In this document: piece after piece, positions 1 to 9,052 of the stretch | Layout: every line of letters starts with the position of its first letter | Numbering within the stretch: position 1 is the stretch's first letter | Assembly (NCBI RefSeq): GCF_004349315.1 | Contig: NZ_SMLH01000001.1 | Coordinates: 868,001-932,000, forward strand | Direction: 5' to 3' | DNA length: 64,000 bases | Source: Flavobacterium ranwuense | GTDB lineage: Bacteria; Bacteroidota; Bacteroidia; Flavobacteriales; Flavobacteriaceae | Notes under the pieces: model-generated | Told to the model about the DNA's origin: nothing | Seen by the model: the letters and a program-made list of their open reading frames with translations, nothing else | Databases searched by the model: none | Translations under genes and position numbers: made by a program

Positions 1-2
1 CT

Positions 3-191
3 GACAGATTATTAGTGGAATTAGGTTGCGACAGAGAATACAATACGTCAAATCCTTTTGATTTTATGGATATGATTTCGCTTCAGGGGAAAACAAACTT
101 CTTTGAAAAGAAAGTTGCCGAATATCAAAAAGCAGGTGTTATGAACACGGATGAAGATGCTCAAAAAATATCTTTTGACGCAGATTTTTAG
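3..191 (+). CDS. nrdB: ribonucleoside-diphosphate reductase beta subunit, 3' end only
   Basis: The window opens inside this gene; 62 codons and a TAG stop at 189-191 are present. The visible tail contains [20 protein letters not shown], which matches the C-terminal end of class I NrdB, the subunit that holds the diiron-tyrosyl radical cofactor. The last residues (SFDADF) are the acidic and aromatic tail that docks on NrdA in this family. nrdA follows on the same strand, so the two are probably one operon. The upstream part, with the metal ligands, is outside the window. Confidence 0.9.
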   Translation, partial: DRLLVELGCDREYNTSNPFDFMDMISLQGKTNFFEKKVAEYQKAGVMNTDEDAQKISFDADF

Positions 192-212
192 AAAGTAGTT
201 ATCGCATCAGCG

Positions 213-302
213 GGTGTTTTAGCCCCGATGGAAGGGAATATCCTTTTTGTTTTTTTTCTTTAAAAAAACAAAAAGATTGGAATGGCAGCGGGATTAGCTT
301 CC
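213..302 (-). repeat. dispersed imperfect palindrome, copy 1 (reverse orientation)
   Basis: Read on the minus strand it begins GGAAGCTAATCCCGCTGCC, runs into a T-rich/A-rich hairpin (CTTTTTGTTT paired with AAACAAAAAG) and ends CATCGGGGCTAAAACACCC. The same layout occurs at 2908-3064, 11331-11412 and 29135-29216. It sits between nrdB and nrdA, and it supplies the ATG at 282 that would otherwise look like the nrdA start. Confidence 0.75.
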
Positions 303-368
303 CAAAAAAATGAAACAAATACTCAAAAATGGGAAAGGGATTTTCTGTTTTTTAAAACAATTAAGCGT

Positions 369-2783
369 ATGTATGTAGTTAAAAGAGATGGGCACAAAGA
401 GCCGGTAATGTTCGACAAAATCACTGATAGAATTAAAAAACTATGTTATGGTTTGAATGATTTGGTTGATGCTGTGAAAGTGGCAATGCGAGTAATTGAA
501 GGACTTTATGATGGTGTTTCGACATCAGAGTTGGATAATCTTGCTGCCGAAACTGCCGCGTCAATGACTATTGCGCATCCTGATTATGCACAGTTAGCCG
601 CTCGTATTGCAATCTCAAATTTACATTCGAATACAAAAAAATCATTCTCTGAAACGATGAGTGATATGTTCAATTATGTAAACCCAAGAAACGGTCAATA
701 TGCTCCGTTGCTTTCTGAGGAAGTACATAAAGTGATTATGGATAATGCGGAGTTTCTAGACTCACACATTATATACAATAGAGATTTCAACTACGATTAT
801 TTTGGTTTTAAAACCTTGGAAAGATCGTATTTACTAAAAATAAACGGTAAAATCGTAGAGCGTCCGCAACACATGTTGATGCGTGTGTCTGTTGGGATTC
901 ACTTAGACGATTTAAAGTCAGTAATAGAAACCTATGACTTAATGTCGAAAAAGTTCTTTACGCATGCAACGCCAACGTTGTTCAATGCCGGAACGCCAAA
1001 ACCTCAAATGTCCTCTTGTTTCCTTTTGGCGATGCAAGATGATAGTATTGACGGGATTTATGATACGTTGAAACAAACGGCAAAAATCTCTCAATCAGCA
1101 GGGGGAATTGGACTTTCTATTCACAATGTAAGAGCAACAGGTTCTTATATTCGTGGTACAAACGGAACGTCAAACGGGATTGTTCCAATGTTGAGAGTAT
1201 TTAATGATACTGCACGTTATGTAGATCAAGGTGGAGGAAAACGTAAAGGAAGCTTTGCTATTTATATCGAAACTTGGCATGCGGATATCTTTGATTTTCT
1301 GGATTTGAAAAAGAATACCGGAAAAGAAGAAATGCGTGCAAGAGATTTATTTTTTGCCATGTGGACTTCGGATTTGTTTATGAAAAGAGTACAGGAAGAC
1401 AGTTATTGGACGTTGATGTGTCCTAACGAATGTCCAGGATTGTATGATGTGTATGGCGAAGAATTTGAAGCGATGTACATTGATTACGAGAAACGTGGAA
1501 AAGGTAGAAAAACCATCAAAGCACATGAATTGTGGGAGAAAATTCTGGAATCGCAAATCGAGACCGGAACGCCTTACATGTTGTATAAAGACGCAGCCAA
1601 CAGAAAATCAAACCAGAAAAATCTAGGTACCATTCGTTCTTCGAATTTGTGTACGGAGATTATGGAATTTACTTCTAAAGATGAAATTGCGGTTTGTAAC
1701 CTGGCTTCTCTTTCGTTACCGATGTTTGTGGAAAACAAGAAATTCAATCATGACTTGTTGTACACCGTTACCAAACGGGTGACGAGAAACTTGAATAAAG
1801 TTATTGACAGAAATTATTATCCTGTAAAAGAAGGAGAAAATTCTAATAAACGCCACAGACCAATTGGTCTTGGAGTACAAGGATTGGCTGATGCTTTCAT
1901 TATGTTGCGTTTGCCATTTACGAGCGACGAAGCTAAAAAACTGAACCAAGAAATTTTTGAGACTTTATATTTTGCAGCCGTAACCGCATCGATGGAAATG
2001 GCCAAAGAAGAAGGTCCTTATTCTAGTTTTGAAGGTTCACCAATATCTCAAGGAGAATTCCAGTACAATTTGTGGGGAATGAAAGATGAGGAATTATCTG
2101 GTCGTTGGGACTGGGCTTCCTTGCGAAAAGAAGTGATGGAACACGGAGTGAGAAACTCATTATTAGTGGCGCCAATGCCAACTGCTTCGACTTCTCAAAT
2201 TTTGGGTAACAACGAAGCATTCGAACCCTATACTTCTAATATTTACACGAGAAGAGTACTTTCGGGAGAATTTATTGTGGTGAACAAACACTTGTTGCAC
2301 GATTTAGTGGAACGTGGTTTGTGGAACGAAACATTGAAACAAGAATTAATGCGAAATAACGGTTCGGTTCAAGACCTGAATATTCCGCAAGACTTGAAAG
2401 AATTGTACAAAACAGTTTGGGAAATGTCCATGAAAGACATTATCGATATGTCTCGTCAGCGTGGTTATTTTGTCGATCAATCACAATCATTGAACTTATT
2501 CATGCAAAATGCCAATTATTCTAAATTGACATCGATGCATTTCTACGCTTGGCAATCCGGATTGAAGACAGGAATGTATTATTTAAGAACAAAAGCTGCG
2601 GTGGATGCGATTAAATTTACATTGAACAATGATAAAAAAGCAGAACCAATTGAAGTGAAAGAACAGCCAATCGCTGTTCCTGTAGTAGCAGAACAAGTAG
2701 AGATGACTGCCGAAGAATACAGAGCAATGATTGAATTGTCTAAAAATGCAGGACCGGACGAATGTGAAATGTGTGGATCCTAA
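369..2783 (+). CDS. nrdA: ribonucleoside-diphosphate reductase alpha subunit
   Basis: Large subunit of class I ribonucleotide reductase, which makes dNDPs from NDPs with NrdB. It has 804 residues from the ATG at 369. An N-terminal ATP-cone begins at once (MYVVKRDG, then KITDRIKKL). Redox cysteine C217 lies in SSCF. The catalytic triad N426-C428-E430 is in SNLCTEI. The radical-transfer tyrosine pair is Y737/Y738 (GMYYLR). The C-terminal redox pair is C799/C802 (CEMC). The frame stays open to an ATG at 282, but that extension is encoded by a dispersed repeat and lies before the conserved start, so I reject it. A strong terminator follows. Confidence 0.95.
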   Translation: MYVVKRDGHKEPVMFDKITDRIKKLCYGLNDLVDAVKVAMRVIEGLYDGVSTSELDNLAAETAASMTIAHPDYAQLAARIAISNLHSNTKKSFSETMSDMFNYVNPRNGQYAPLLSEEVHKVIMDNAEFLDSHIIYNRDFNYDYFGFKTLERSYLLKINGKIVERPQHMLMRVSVGIHLDDLKSVIETYDLMSKKFFTHATPTLFNAGTPKPQMSSCFLLAMQDDSIDGIYDTLKQTAKISQSAGGIGLSIHNVRATGSYIRGTNGTSNGIVPMLRVFNDTARYVDQGGGKRKGSFAIYIETWHADIFDFLDLKKNTGKEEMRARDLFFAMWTSDLFMKRVQEDSYWTLMCPNECPGLYDVYGEEFEAMYIDYEKRGKGRKTIKAHELWEKILESQIETGTPYMLYKDAANRKSNQKNLGTIRSSNLCTEIMEFTSKDEIAVCNLASLSLPMFVENKKFNHDLLYTVTKRVTRNLNKVIDRNYYPVKEGENSNKRHRPIGLGVQGLADAFIMLRLPFTSDEAKKLNQEIFETLYFAAVTASMEMAKEEGPYSSFEGSPISQGEFQYNLWGMKDEELSGRWDWASLRKEVMEHGVRNSLLVAPMPTASTSQILGNNEAFEPYTSNIYTRRVLSGEFIVVNKHLLHDLVERGLWNETLKQELMRNNGSVQDLNIPQDLKELYKTVWEMSMKDIIDMSRQRGYFVDQSQSLNLFMQNANYSKLTSMHFYAWQSGLKTGMYYLRTKAAVDAIKFTLNNDKKAEPIEVKEQPIAVPVVAEQVEMTAEEYRAMIELSKNAGPDECEMCGS

Positions 2784-2873
2784 GGATTTCAGAATGATGA
2801 TTAATGATTTTTGATTTTTGATCGAAAATCAGTATAAATAAACCTTTTGCTATTTTGGCGAAGGAGAAATTTC

Positions 2874-2908
2874 AAGCAGTTATTGTAATGATAGCTGCTT
2901 TTTTTTTG
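2874..2908 (+). terminator. intrinsic terminator of nrdA
   Basis: A 10-bp stem (AAGCAGTTAT with ATAGCTGCTT, one G-U pair) with a 7-nt loop is followed directly by a run of T. It lies 90 bp after the nrdA stop, and the next repeat copy begins at the end of its T run. Confidence 0.8.
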
Positions 2909-3064
2909 AGCTATTTACTTCGTCAGTTCGCTTCGCTCGTGTCCCGATTTTTGTTACAATCTTTTTATTTTTAAAGAAAAATAAAAAGGATTTCCACTTC
3001 AAACGAAGTTCACTGAACTCCAATTAAAATTAAAGTTAAGTGAAGTAATCGCGGCTAAAACACC
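2908..3064 (+). repeat. dispersed imperfect palindrome, copy 2 (forward, longest)
   Basis: It starts GAGCTATTTACTTCG, has a central hairpin (CAATCTTTTTATTTTT with AAAATAAAAAGGAT) and ends CGCGGCTAAAACACC, the same ends and core as copies 1, 3 and 4. This copy is longer because of extra short inverted segments (CAGTTCGCTTCGCTCG and GTTAAGTGAAG). It fills most of the 371-bp gap between nrdA and the RDD gene. I see nothing else there except the nrdA terminator. Confidence 0.7.
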
Positions 3065-3154
3065 AAGATTTAATATTCAAATTTGTAAACAATTCACTAT
3101 ATTTGAGATTGTTATTAGCCTTAAAGCATTTTATAATAATCAAAAATATTAAAA

Positions 3155-3646
3155 ATGGAAAATAAAAAATTTACTGTTACAGATGATTTATTAGCTTCCA
3201 AAAGCCAGCGTTTCCTGAATTTCCTTATCGACGTATTGATAGTTTATATCATCGGAATCACTATCGGCACTACCATAACTATAATTGGAGACTTGACTAA
3301 TAGTTATGCCGCTTCGAATTGGGTTAAAGCATTGAGCCCCATTGAAAATTTATTTTTCGGACTCATTGTCCTGTTTTTTTACTACGGACTTACTGAAATG
3401 TATTTCTCCAGAACCTTTGCTAAATATTTTACAAAAACACTAGTTGTCAAACATGACGGTTCAAAACCCAATATGAAAAGCATTATTATACGAACAGTAT
3501 CGAGATTGATTCCTTTGGAGCCTTTTTCTTTTTTAACTGGTGCACGCGGATGGCATGATACATTATCCGTTACGTATGTGGTGAAAAAGCATGAGTTTAT
3601 AGCAAAAAAGAAATTGCTTGACCCATCCGATGAAATTGTAGTTTAA
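3155..3646 (+). CDS. RDD family membrane protein
   Basis: This 163-residue protein has at least two hydrophobic spans (about 19-45 and 68-90) separated by a polar loop, followed by a basic C-terminal half. The first span holds the Arg-Asp pattern of the RDD family (QRFLNFLIDVLIVY). Function within the family is poorly defined; some members are ion antiporters. It stands alone between a repeat and a terminator. Start chosen at the ATG preceded by the A-rich stretch typical of this phylum. Confidence 0.75.
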   Translation: MENKKFTVTDDLLASKSQRFLNFLIDVLIVYIIGITIGTTITIIGDLTNSYAASNWVKALSPIENLFFGLIVLFFYYGLTEMYFSRTFAKYFTKTLVVKHDGSKPNMKSIIIRTVSRLIPLEPFSFLTGARGWHDTLSVTYVVKKHEFIAKKKLLDPSDEIVV

Positions 3647-3667
3647 TACTAGTTTCACTTAAAAAAG

Positions 3668-3703
3668 AAACCTAGTAGATTTAAAAATCTACTAGGTTTT
3701 TTA
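3668..3703 (+). terminator. intrinsic terminator, palindromic
   Basis: AACCTAGTAGATTT and AAATCTACTAGGTT form a long stem with T runs on the plus strand, between the convergent RDD and metE genes. The A-rich 5' side would also give a T run for metE on the minus strand. Its CCTAGTAG/CTACTAGG arms resemble the palindrome inside the ThiE-like gene at 47842-47874. Confidence 0.8.
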
Positions 3704-3712
3704 TTTTAACTA

Positions 3713-6037
3713 TTAAACGGTTACAATATTTTCCACAGCAATTCTCATCTCTTGAGCAGCGGCTACCATTTCGATTAAAGCCTTTTTAGTTTCGTCCCAA
3801 TGGCGGGTTTTTAAACCACAATCCGGATTTACCCAAAGTTGGCCTACAGGAATAACTGCCGAAGCTTTTTCTAATAATTTCACCATTTCGGTACTGGAAG
3901 GCACACGAGGTGAGTGAATATCATAGACTCCTGGGCCTATTTCGTTTGGATAATTGAAATCGGCGAAAGCATCCAGTAATTCCATTTGCGAACGCGAACA
4001 TTCTATGGTGATTACGTCGGCATCCATATCAGCAATATTCTGGATGATATCGTTGAATTCACTGTAGCACATGTGGGTATGAATCTGGGTGTCATCTTTT
4101 ACGCCACTTGCCGAAATTCTGAAGGCTTTTACCGCCCAATCCAAATAGGTTGCCCATTCTTCTTTTCGCAGAGGCAATCCTTCTCGAATGGCGGGTTCGT
4201 CAATTTGAATGATTTTAATTCCTGCATTTTCTAAATCGACTACTTCGTCTCTGATCGCCAATGCAATTTGGGTGCAGGTTTCTGAGCGTGGCTGATCGTT
4301 ACGAACAAACGACCATTGTAAAATAGTTACGGGACCGGTTAACATTCCTTTTACCCATTTTGGTGTTAATGCTTGTGCAAAAGCAGACCATTTTACCGTC
4401 ATCGGATTCGGGCGGGAAACATCACCATAAATAACGGGAGGTTTCACACAACGGCTACCGTAACTTTGTACCCAACCGTTTTTGGTAAACGTAAATCCAT
4501 CTAATTGTTCACCAAAATATTCCACCATGTCATTGCGTTCAAATTCTCCGTGAACCAAAACGTCAATGCCGGTTTCTTCTTGAAAGCGGATGGTTTCTTC
4601 GGTTTCTTTTTGAAGTAAATCATCGTATTGTTGTTGGCTTAATTCTCCTTTTTTAAATTTGGCTCTCCAGCTTCGTACTTCCGTTGTTTGCGGGAAAGAA
4701 CCAATAGTTGTAGTCGGGAATAATGGAAGATTTAATACATCTATTTGCTTTTTTCTTCTAATGGCAAATGGATTTTCTCTTTGGTCATCACCAGTTGTAA
4801 TGCTGGCAACACGATTTTTTACCGCATCATTATGGATTAAAGTGGATGTTTTTCTGTTTTCATTGGCAACAGTATTTTCTTGAAAACGAATCGAATTAGT
4901 GGTGTCTATTTCATTCGAAGCAAAATATTTAAGCAGTACTATTTCTTCTGTTTTTTGTTTGGCGAAAGCCAACCATTGCTTGACTTCAGGAGTTAGCGTT
5001 GCGTTATTCGTTTCTAATTCCAAATCACACGGCGAGTGGATAAGAGAGCACGATGGCGCAATTAGGATTCTGTTTTCGCCAAGCGCATCAGTCGCTTTCT
5101 TGATAATAGCCAAGGAATTTTTGAAGTCATTTTTCCAAATATTTCTGCCATCCACAACACCAAGTGAAAGATTTACATTACTTGATAATTGTCCGGATTC
5201 CAGTATGTCATCCAATTGGGAATGACAACGAACCAAATCTAAATGCAAAGTATGGACGGGCAAAGCAAGAACGGTGTCAAGATTTTCTCCAAAACAATCA
5301 AAATAGTTGGCAAGAATTAGTTTGATTTTAGGGAAGCGTTTGTTGATTTCGGTATATGTATAAGTGATGGCGCTTCTTTCTCTATCCGTTAGATTCAAAG
5401 CCAAAAATGGTTCGTCAAATTGAATCCATTCTACATTTTCATTATCCAGTTTTTGAAGAATTTCAAAATATACCGGAAGCAATTTATCGATAAGGTCTAT
5501 TCTATGGAAACCTGCTTCTTTTTCTTTTCCGAGAAGCAAGTAGGAAACAGGTCCTATAAGTACAGGCTTTGTAGCGATTCCTAAAGCATTGGCTTCTTTG
5601 AACTCATCGATTATTTTTTCGGTGAATAATTTGAATTCTTGGTCTTTGGTAAATTCCGGTACGATGTAATGGTAGTTGGTGTCAAACCATTTTGTCATTT
5701 CCATAGCAACTACATCTTGTCCTTCTTTTTGCGAGCCTCTGGCCATAGCAAAATACAAATCGATGGTAGAGTTTGTTTTAGCTAATTCTTGATAACGTTT
5801 TGGAATAACTCCTAATGTAAGTGATAAATCCAGGACTTGGTCGTAAAACGAAAAGTCATTGGAAGGGATTAAATCGATTCCGGTTTCGGCTTGTAGCTGC
5901 CAGTTTTGCTTGCGGATAGTGGCACCTACAGTTAAAAGTTCGTCTGCGGAAATTTTTCCTGCCCAGTACGATTCACAGGCTTTTTTTAATTCTCTGTTGC
6001 TACCAATTCGCGGGTAGCCAAGATTGTTTGTTAGCAT
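3713..6037 (-). CDS. metE: cobalamin-independent methionine synthase
   Basis: 5-methyltetrahydropteroyltriglutamate-homocysteine methyltransferase, the last step of methionine synthesis without B12. Its 774 residues match the full family length. The N-terminal barrel begins NLGYPRIGSNRELKKA, and the C-terminal catalytic barrel begins near LFPTTTIGSFPQT. Zinc-site segments HTHMCYSEF and NPDCGLKTRHW are intact. It stands alone and is read from a leader with a cobalamin riboswitch (6233-6411), so expression should fall when B12 is available. ahcY, the other methyl-cycle gene in the window, lies 22 kb away. Confidence 0.96.
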   Translation of the reverse strand: MLTNNLGYPRIGSNRELKKACESYWAGKISADELLTVGATIRKQNWQLQAETGIDLIPSNDFSFYDQVLDLSLTLGVIPKRYQELAKTNSTIDLYFAMARGSQKEGQDVVAMEMTKWFDTNYHYIVPEFTKDQEFKLFTEKIIDEFKEANALGIATKPVLIGPVSYLLLGKEKEAGFHRIDLIDKLLPVYFEILQKLDNENVEWIQFDEPFLALNLTDRERSAITYTYTEINKRFPKIKLILANYFDCFGENLDTVLALPVHTLHLDLVRCHSQLDDILESGQLSSNVNLSLGVVDGRNIWKNDFKNSLAIIKKATDALGENRILIAPSCSLIHSPCDLELETNNATLTPEVKQWLAFAKQKTEEIVLLKYFASNEIDTTNSIRFQENTVANENRKTSTLIHNDAVKNRVASITTGDDQRENPFAIRRKKQIDVLNLPLFPTTTIGSFPQTTEVRSWRAKFKKGELSQQQYDDLLQKETEETIRFQEETGIDVLVHGEFERNDMVEYFGEQLDGFTFTKNGWVQSYGSRCVKPPVIYGDVSRPNPMTVKWSAFAQALTPKWVKGMLTGPVTILQWSFVRNDQPRSETCTQIALAIRDEVVDLENAGIKIIQIDEPAIREGLPLRKEEWATYLDWAVKAFRISASGVKDDTQIHTHMCYSEFNDIIQNIADMDADVITIECSRSQMELLDAFADFNYPNEIGPGVYDIHSPRVPSSTEMVKLLEKASAVIPVGQLWVNPDCGLKTRHWDETKKALIEMVAAAQEMRIAVENIVTV

Positions 6038-6147
6038 TTTTTTTGCTTTTTAAATGATGAATAAATCAGTTAAAAGCTCTTGATGCATTTCAAATGCTCG
6101 TTAGAAATAAATAGTAGAAAGGGGGAATACGTTACCAAAGAGAGCCG

Positions 6148-6180
6148 CACAACAAGGCATAAATAGTTACGCTTATTGTG
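6148..6180 (-). promoter_or_regulatory. hairpin between riboswitch and metE
   Basis: On the minus strand CACAATAAGC pairs with GCCTTGTTGTG (one wobble and one bulge) in the metE leader, 52 nt after the riboswitch. No T run follows, so it is not a classical terminator. It could be part of the expression platform. The remaining leader down to 6038 shows no other clear structure. Confidence 0.4.
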
Positions 6181-6232
6181 TTCAGAACGCACCATACCTG
6201 ACTATTGCTTCAAATCGCGAAAGCATTGTCAA

Positions 6233-6411
6233 TTCGATAAAAGGCAGGTCTCCTGACTTGTAACATTTTTATCATCCTTCCCATTCGTCATAGACTAACA
6301 GTGGATCTTATTTCAGATAAAAACTTTTTGTGTTACTTACAGTTGCGCGACAGTTCGTGATTTACACACGATTCCCTATTAATTTACAGTTAAGTAAAAC
6401 CCTTATCGGTT
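6233..6411 (-). promoter_or_regulatory. cobalamin (B12) riboswitch upstream of metE
   Basis: Read on the minus strand it contains the conserved B12-box parts in order: GGGAATCGTGTG, then GCGCAACTGTAA, and at the 3' end AAGTCAGGAGACCTGCC. A closing P1 helix is visible (CGATAAGG with CCTTTTATCG). A TACTTTTG -7 element lies just upstream (6453 to 6446), so the riboswitch is near the 5' end of a leader of roughly 400 nt. Control of metE by this class is well known and makes metabolic sense. Confidence 0.93.
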
Positions 6412-6576
6412 GATGAAGAAATAAATTAAGAACTTAAATTCGGTACAAAAGTAGCACAAATCATTTAAAGTTTTTTCTATAGGTTTATAAATTTGTTATT
6501 TTTAGGATATTGTATTAATAGGAGCTGAAACTTTAAGTTTTTCATATAAATTAAGTAATACCTGACTTTATTTCTC

Positions 6577-6606
6577 TTGATAATGTGTCTATTTCTTCTA
6601 TCTTTG
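6577..6606 (+). promoter_or_regulatory. promoter of dgt
   Basis: A perfect Bacteroidota housekeeping promoter: TTG at 6577-6579, a 19-nt spacer, and TATCTTTG at 6599-6606, ending 23 nt before the dgt ATG. The rest of 6454-6576 is AT-rich and shows nothing else. Confidence 0.75.
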
Positions 6607-6629
6607 GAAAGAAATTTTAAAAAGAAATC

Positions 6630-7976
6630 ATGAACTGGGAACAACTTTTATCACTAAGACGACAAGGCGACAAAGGCAAAAGATTGCGTGTAGAACAAGA
6701 CGATACCCGTTTGGGTTTTGAGGTTGATTACGACCGTATTATCTTCTCGGCCGCTTTTAGAAGTTTGCAGGATAAGACACAAGTTATTCCATTGTCAAAA
6801 ACTGATTTTGTGCACACCAGATTGACACATAGTTTAGAAGTTTCGGTTGTTGGGCGTTCTTTAGGACGATTGGTTGGTAAAAAAATAATAGAAAAATATC
6901 CGCATCTGAAAGAAATTCATGGGTATCATATGAATGATTTTGGAGCTATAGTTGCCGCGGCGTCTTTGGCGCATGATATTGGGAATCCACCTTTTGGACA
7001 TTCCGGTGAAAAAGCGATTGGAGAATATTTTTCGATTGGAAAAGGACAGCAATATAAAGATCAACTTTCGAAAAAAGAGTGGCAGGATTTAATTGATTTT
7101 GAAGGAAATGCAAATGGATTTTCAGTACTGACGGCAAGTCGTCCCGGAATTGAAGGCGGACTCCGAATTTCGTATGCGACTCTTGGTGCTTTTATGAAAT
7201 ACCCAAAAGAAAGTTTGCCAAAAAAACCAACCAAAGATATTGCCGATAAAAAATACGGCTTCTTTCAAACCGATAAAGCCTTTTTTCAAGATGTGGCTTC
7301 TGATATGGGTTTGATTCCAAATAAATCAGGAAACGATATTGGTTTTGAAAGGCACCCTTTGGCTTATTTAGTTGAAGCTGCTGATGATATTTGTTACACC
7401 ATTATTGATTTTGAAGATGGAATAAACTTAGGTTTAGTTTCCGAAGATTTTGCGTTGGAATATTTGATAAAATTGGTAAAAGACAGCATTGATACTTCTA
7501 AATATAAGACTTTAGAAACCAAAGAAGATAGAATTAGTTATTTGCGCGCTTTGGCAATTGGTAGCTTAATTAATGATGCTGTAAAAGTTTTTGTCGAAAA
7601 TGAAGCATTAATTCTGGAAGGCAAATTTCCTTTTGCCATCATGGATAAAAGTAAGTATAAAGCTCAAATGGATGATATAATAAAGATTAGTGTCAATAAC
7701 ATTTATCAAAGCCGAGAAGTCATCGAGAAAGAAATCGTTGGCTATCAAATTATTCAAACTTTGCTGGATAAATTCATAACCGCTTTCAATAATAAATTCA
7801 ATGGAAATGCTTCTAATTACGATGCGTTAATTCTTAAAATGTTGCCGGAAAAGCATCATTTGGAAAAAGAGAATCTATATGGAAGATTACTCCATATTTG
7901 TCATTATGTGTCGCTGCTGACTGATGGGAATGCTCTCGAATTGTTTGAAACGATTAATGGTAGAAAAAAGAATTAA
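6630..7976 (+). CDS. dgt: deoxyguanosinetriphosphate triphosphohydrolase-like protein
   Basis: HD-superfamily hydrolase of 448 residues that removes triphosphate from dNTPs. The N-terminal signature DYDRIIFSAAFRSLQDKTQV and the metal-binding segments HTRLTHSLEV and AHDIGNPPFGHSGE are those of the dGTPase family. A later EAADDICYTIIDFEDG segment supplies another metal ligand. It is read from its own promoter and ends 3 bp before the convergent DUF3078 gene. dNTP specificity cannot be judged from sequence. Confidence 0.9.
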   Translation: MNWEQLLSLRRQGDKGKRLRVEQDDTRLGFEVDYDRIIFSAAFRSLQDKTQVIPLSKTDFVHTRLTHSLEVSVVGRSLGRLVGKKIIEKYPHLKEIHGYHMNDFGAIVAAASLAHDIGNPPFGHSGEKAIGEYFSIGKGQQYKDQLSKKEWQDLIDFEGNANGFSVLTASRPGIEGGLRISYATLGAFMKYPKESLPKKPTKDIADKKYGFFQTDKAFFQDVASDMGLIPNKSGNDIGFERHPLAYLVEAADDICYTIIDFEDGINLGLVSEDFALEYLIKLVKDSIDTSKYKTLETKEDRISYLRALAIGSLINDAVKVFVENEALILEGKFPFAIMDKSKYKAQMDDIIKISVNNIYQSREVIEKEIVGYQIIQTLLDKFITAFNNKFNGNASNYDALILKMLPEKHHLEKENLYGRLLHICHYVSLLTDGNALELFETINGRKKN

Positions 7977-7979
7977 TTT

Positions 7980-9014
7980 TTAGAAAACATATTCGAGTCC
8001 AACACCAATTGCTTGTCTTATTTGTGTTTTTGGGCCTTCAGTTACTTGTATTCCGGCAATTTCTCTTTTTGATTTGATGTCGTCATCATAAATAACATGT
8101 GCTCCAATATTAGCTTTAACGTATTGATTCACCACAAGCTCCACTTGGAAGTCGCAATCTACATCTACATTCCCAAAACGATTTATATAATCAGAATATA
8201 AACTTAGACGATTTTCTAAATTGACATTTTTGAAAATTTCTTTTTTGTATTTATTGGTTATTAAAAAGCCAAGCTCCATTTTTGATTTTTCTCCTTCGGT
8301 GAGTAGATTTCCATCCAAGTCGTAGGTAGCTTTAGCAACACCAAAAGCACCTTGATTCGCCAGCCTTTGGTCTAAAACCAGAGTTGTTTTTAATGTAAAT
8401 GGCGAAATGTAAAGTGTTCGTTTCTTTTCTTTATCGATATTTTCAGCGCCTACACCCATAAAAATATAAGCGGGAGCAAAAGGTTTGGAAATTGCTTTTT
8501 CAGTATTTGGATACGCATAACCATTAGCAAATTGCGTATTAAAATTAAATTTAGCGGAATGAAACCAGTTAGAAAGAGGGTTTATTCTATAGCCAAATGT
8601 AGAGTTAAATTGTATGGCATCTTCTGTTTTTCGTATATCAATGCCGTCTTGTTTGTTTAAACCGTATTTAACGATCAACTCATTTGACCAGTTGTAATTA
8701 CTTCCGGTATAATTTCTATGAAATTTTCCTTTAAATAATCCTGAAATCGAACTTGTTCCTCCTGCACTCCAGTTAACAAAGGCAACTTCAGAGATGTCAA
8801 AGCCTAAACTGTTTTTTTTACTCCAATAGGATAATGGAAGGTAGTGCGTTTTAGTTTGTATTTTTAATGCTACTGCCAACGGTTTATTTGCTGTTGATAG
8901 CATTGTTACAGGTTTAATTGTATCAGATAGCGGTGTGATTCTTACTTCTTGAGAAAAACAATTGAAAGATATTGTAAATGTAAGTAAAAGGAATGTGTAG
9001 GTTAATAATTTCAT
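7980..9014 (-). CDS. DUF3078 outer-membrane-type protein
   Basis: A 344-residue exported protein. A signal peptide (about 1-21) ends in FNCFSQ, the common Bacteroidota signal peptidase I pattern. The mature part has the DUF3078 segment GFDISEVAFVNWSAGGTSSI, then amphipathic beta strands ending in a C-terminal aromatic residue (LEYVF), as in outer-membrane beta-barrels. Function is unknown. It lies downstream of dxs on the same strand with a 38-bp gap, so it may be cotranscribed. Confidence 0.8.
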   Translation of the reverse strand: MKLLTYTFLLLTFTISFNCFSQEVRITPLSDTIKPVTMLSTANKPLAVALKIQTKTHYLPLSYWSKKNSLGFDISEVAFVNWSAGGTSSISGLFKGKFHRNYTGSNYNWSNELIVKYGLNKQDGIDIRKTEDAIQFNSTFGYRINPLSNWFHSAKFNFNTQFANGYAYPNTEKAISKPFAPAYIFMGVGAENIDKEKKRTLYISPFTLKTTLVLDQRLANQGAFGVAKATYDLDGNLLTEGEKSKMELGFLITNKYKKEIFKNVNLENRLSLYSDYINRFGNVDVDCDFQVELVVNQYVKANIGAHVIYDDDIKSKREIAGIQVTEGPKTQIRQAIGVGLEYVF

Positions 9015-9052
9015 TTTTGACTAGTTGTATTTAAGGTTGCAAAATAATTCTT

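Noticed and set aside
282..368. 29-codon upstream extension of nrdA
   Set aside because: It is encoded by a dispersed repeat and lies before the conserved N-terminus; start placed at 369.
4659..5225. Open frames opposite metE and opposite many other long genes
   Set aside because: They follow codon bias of the real gene on the other strand, show no homology and lack promoters.
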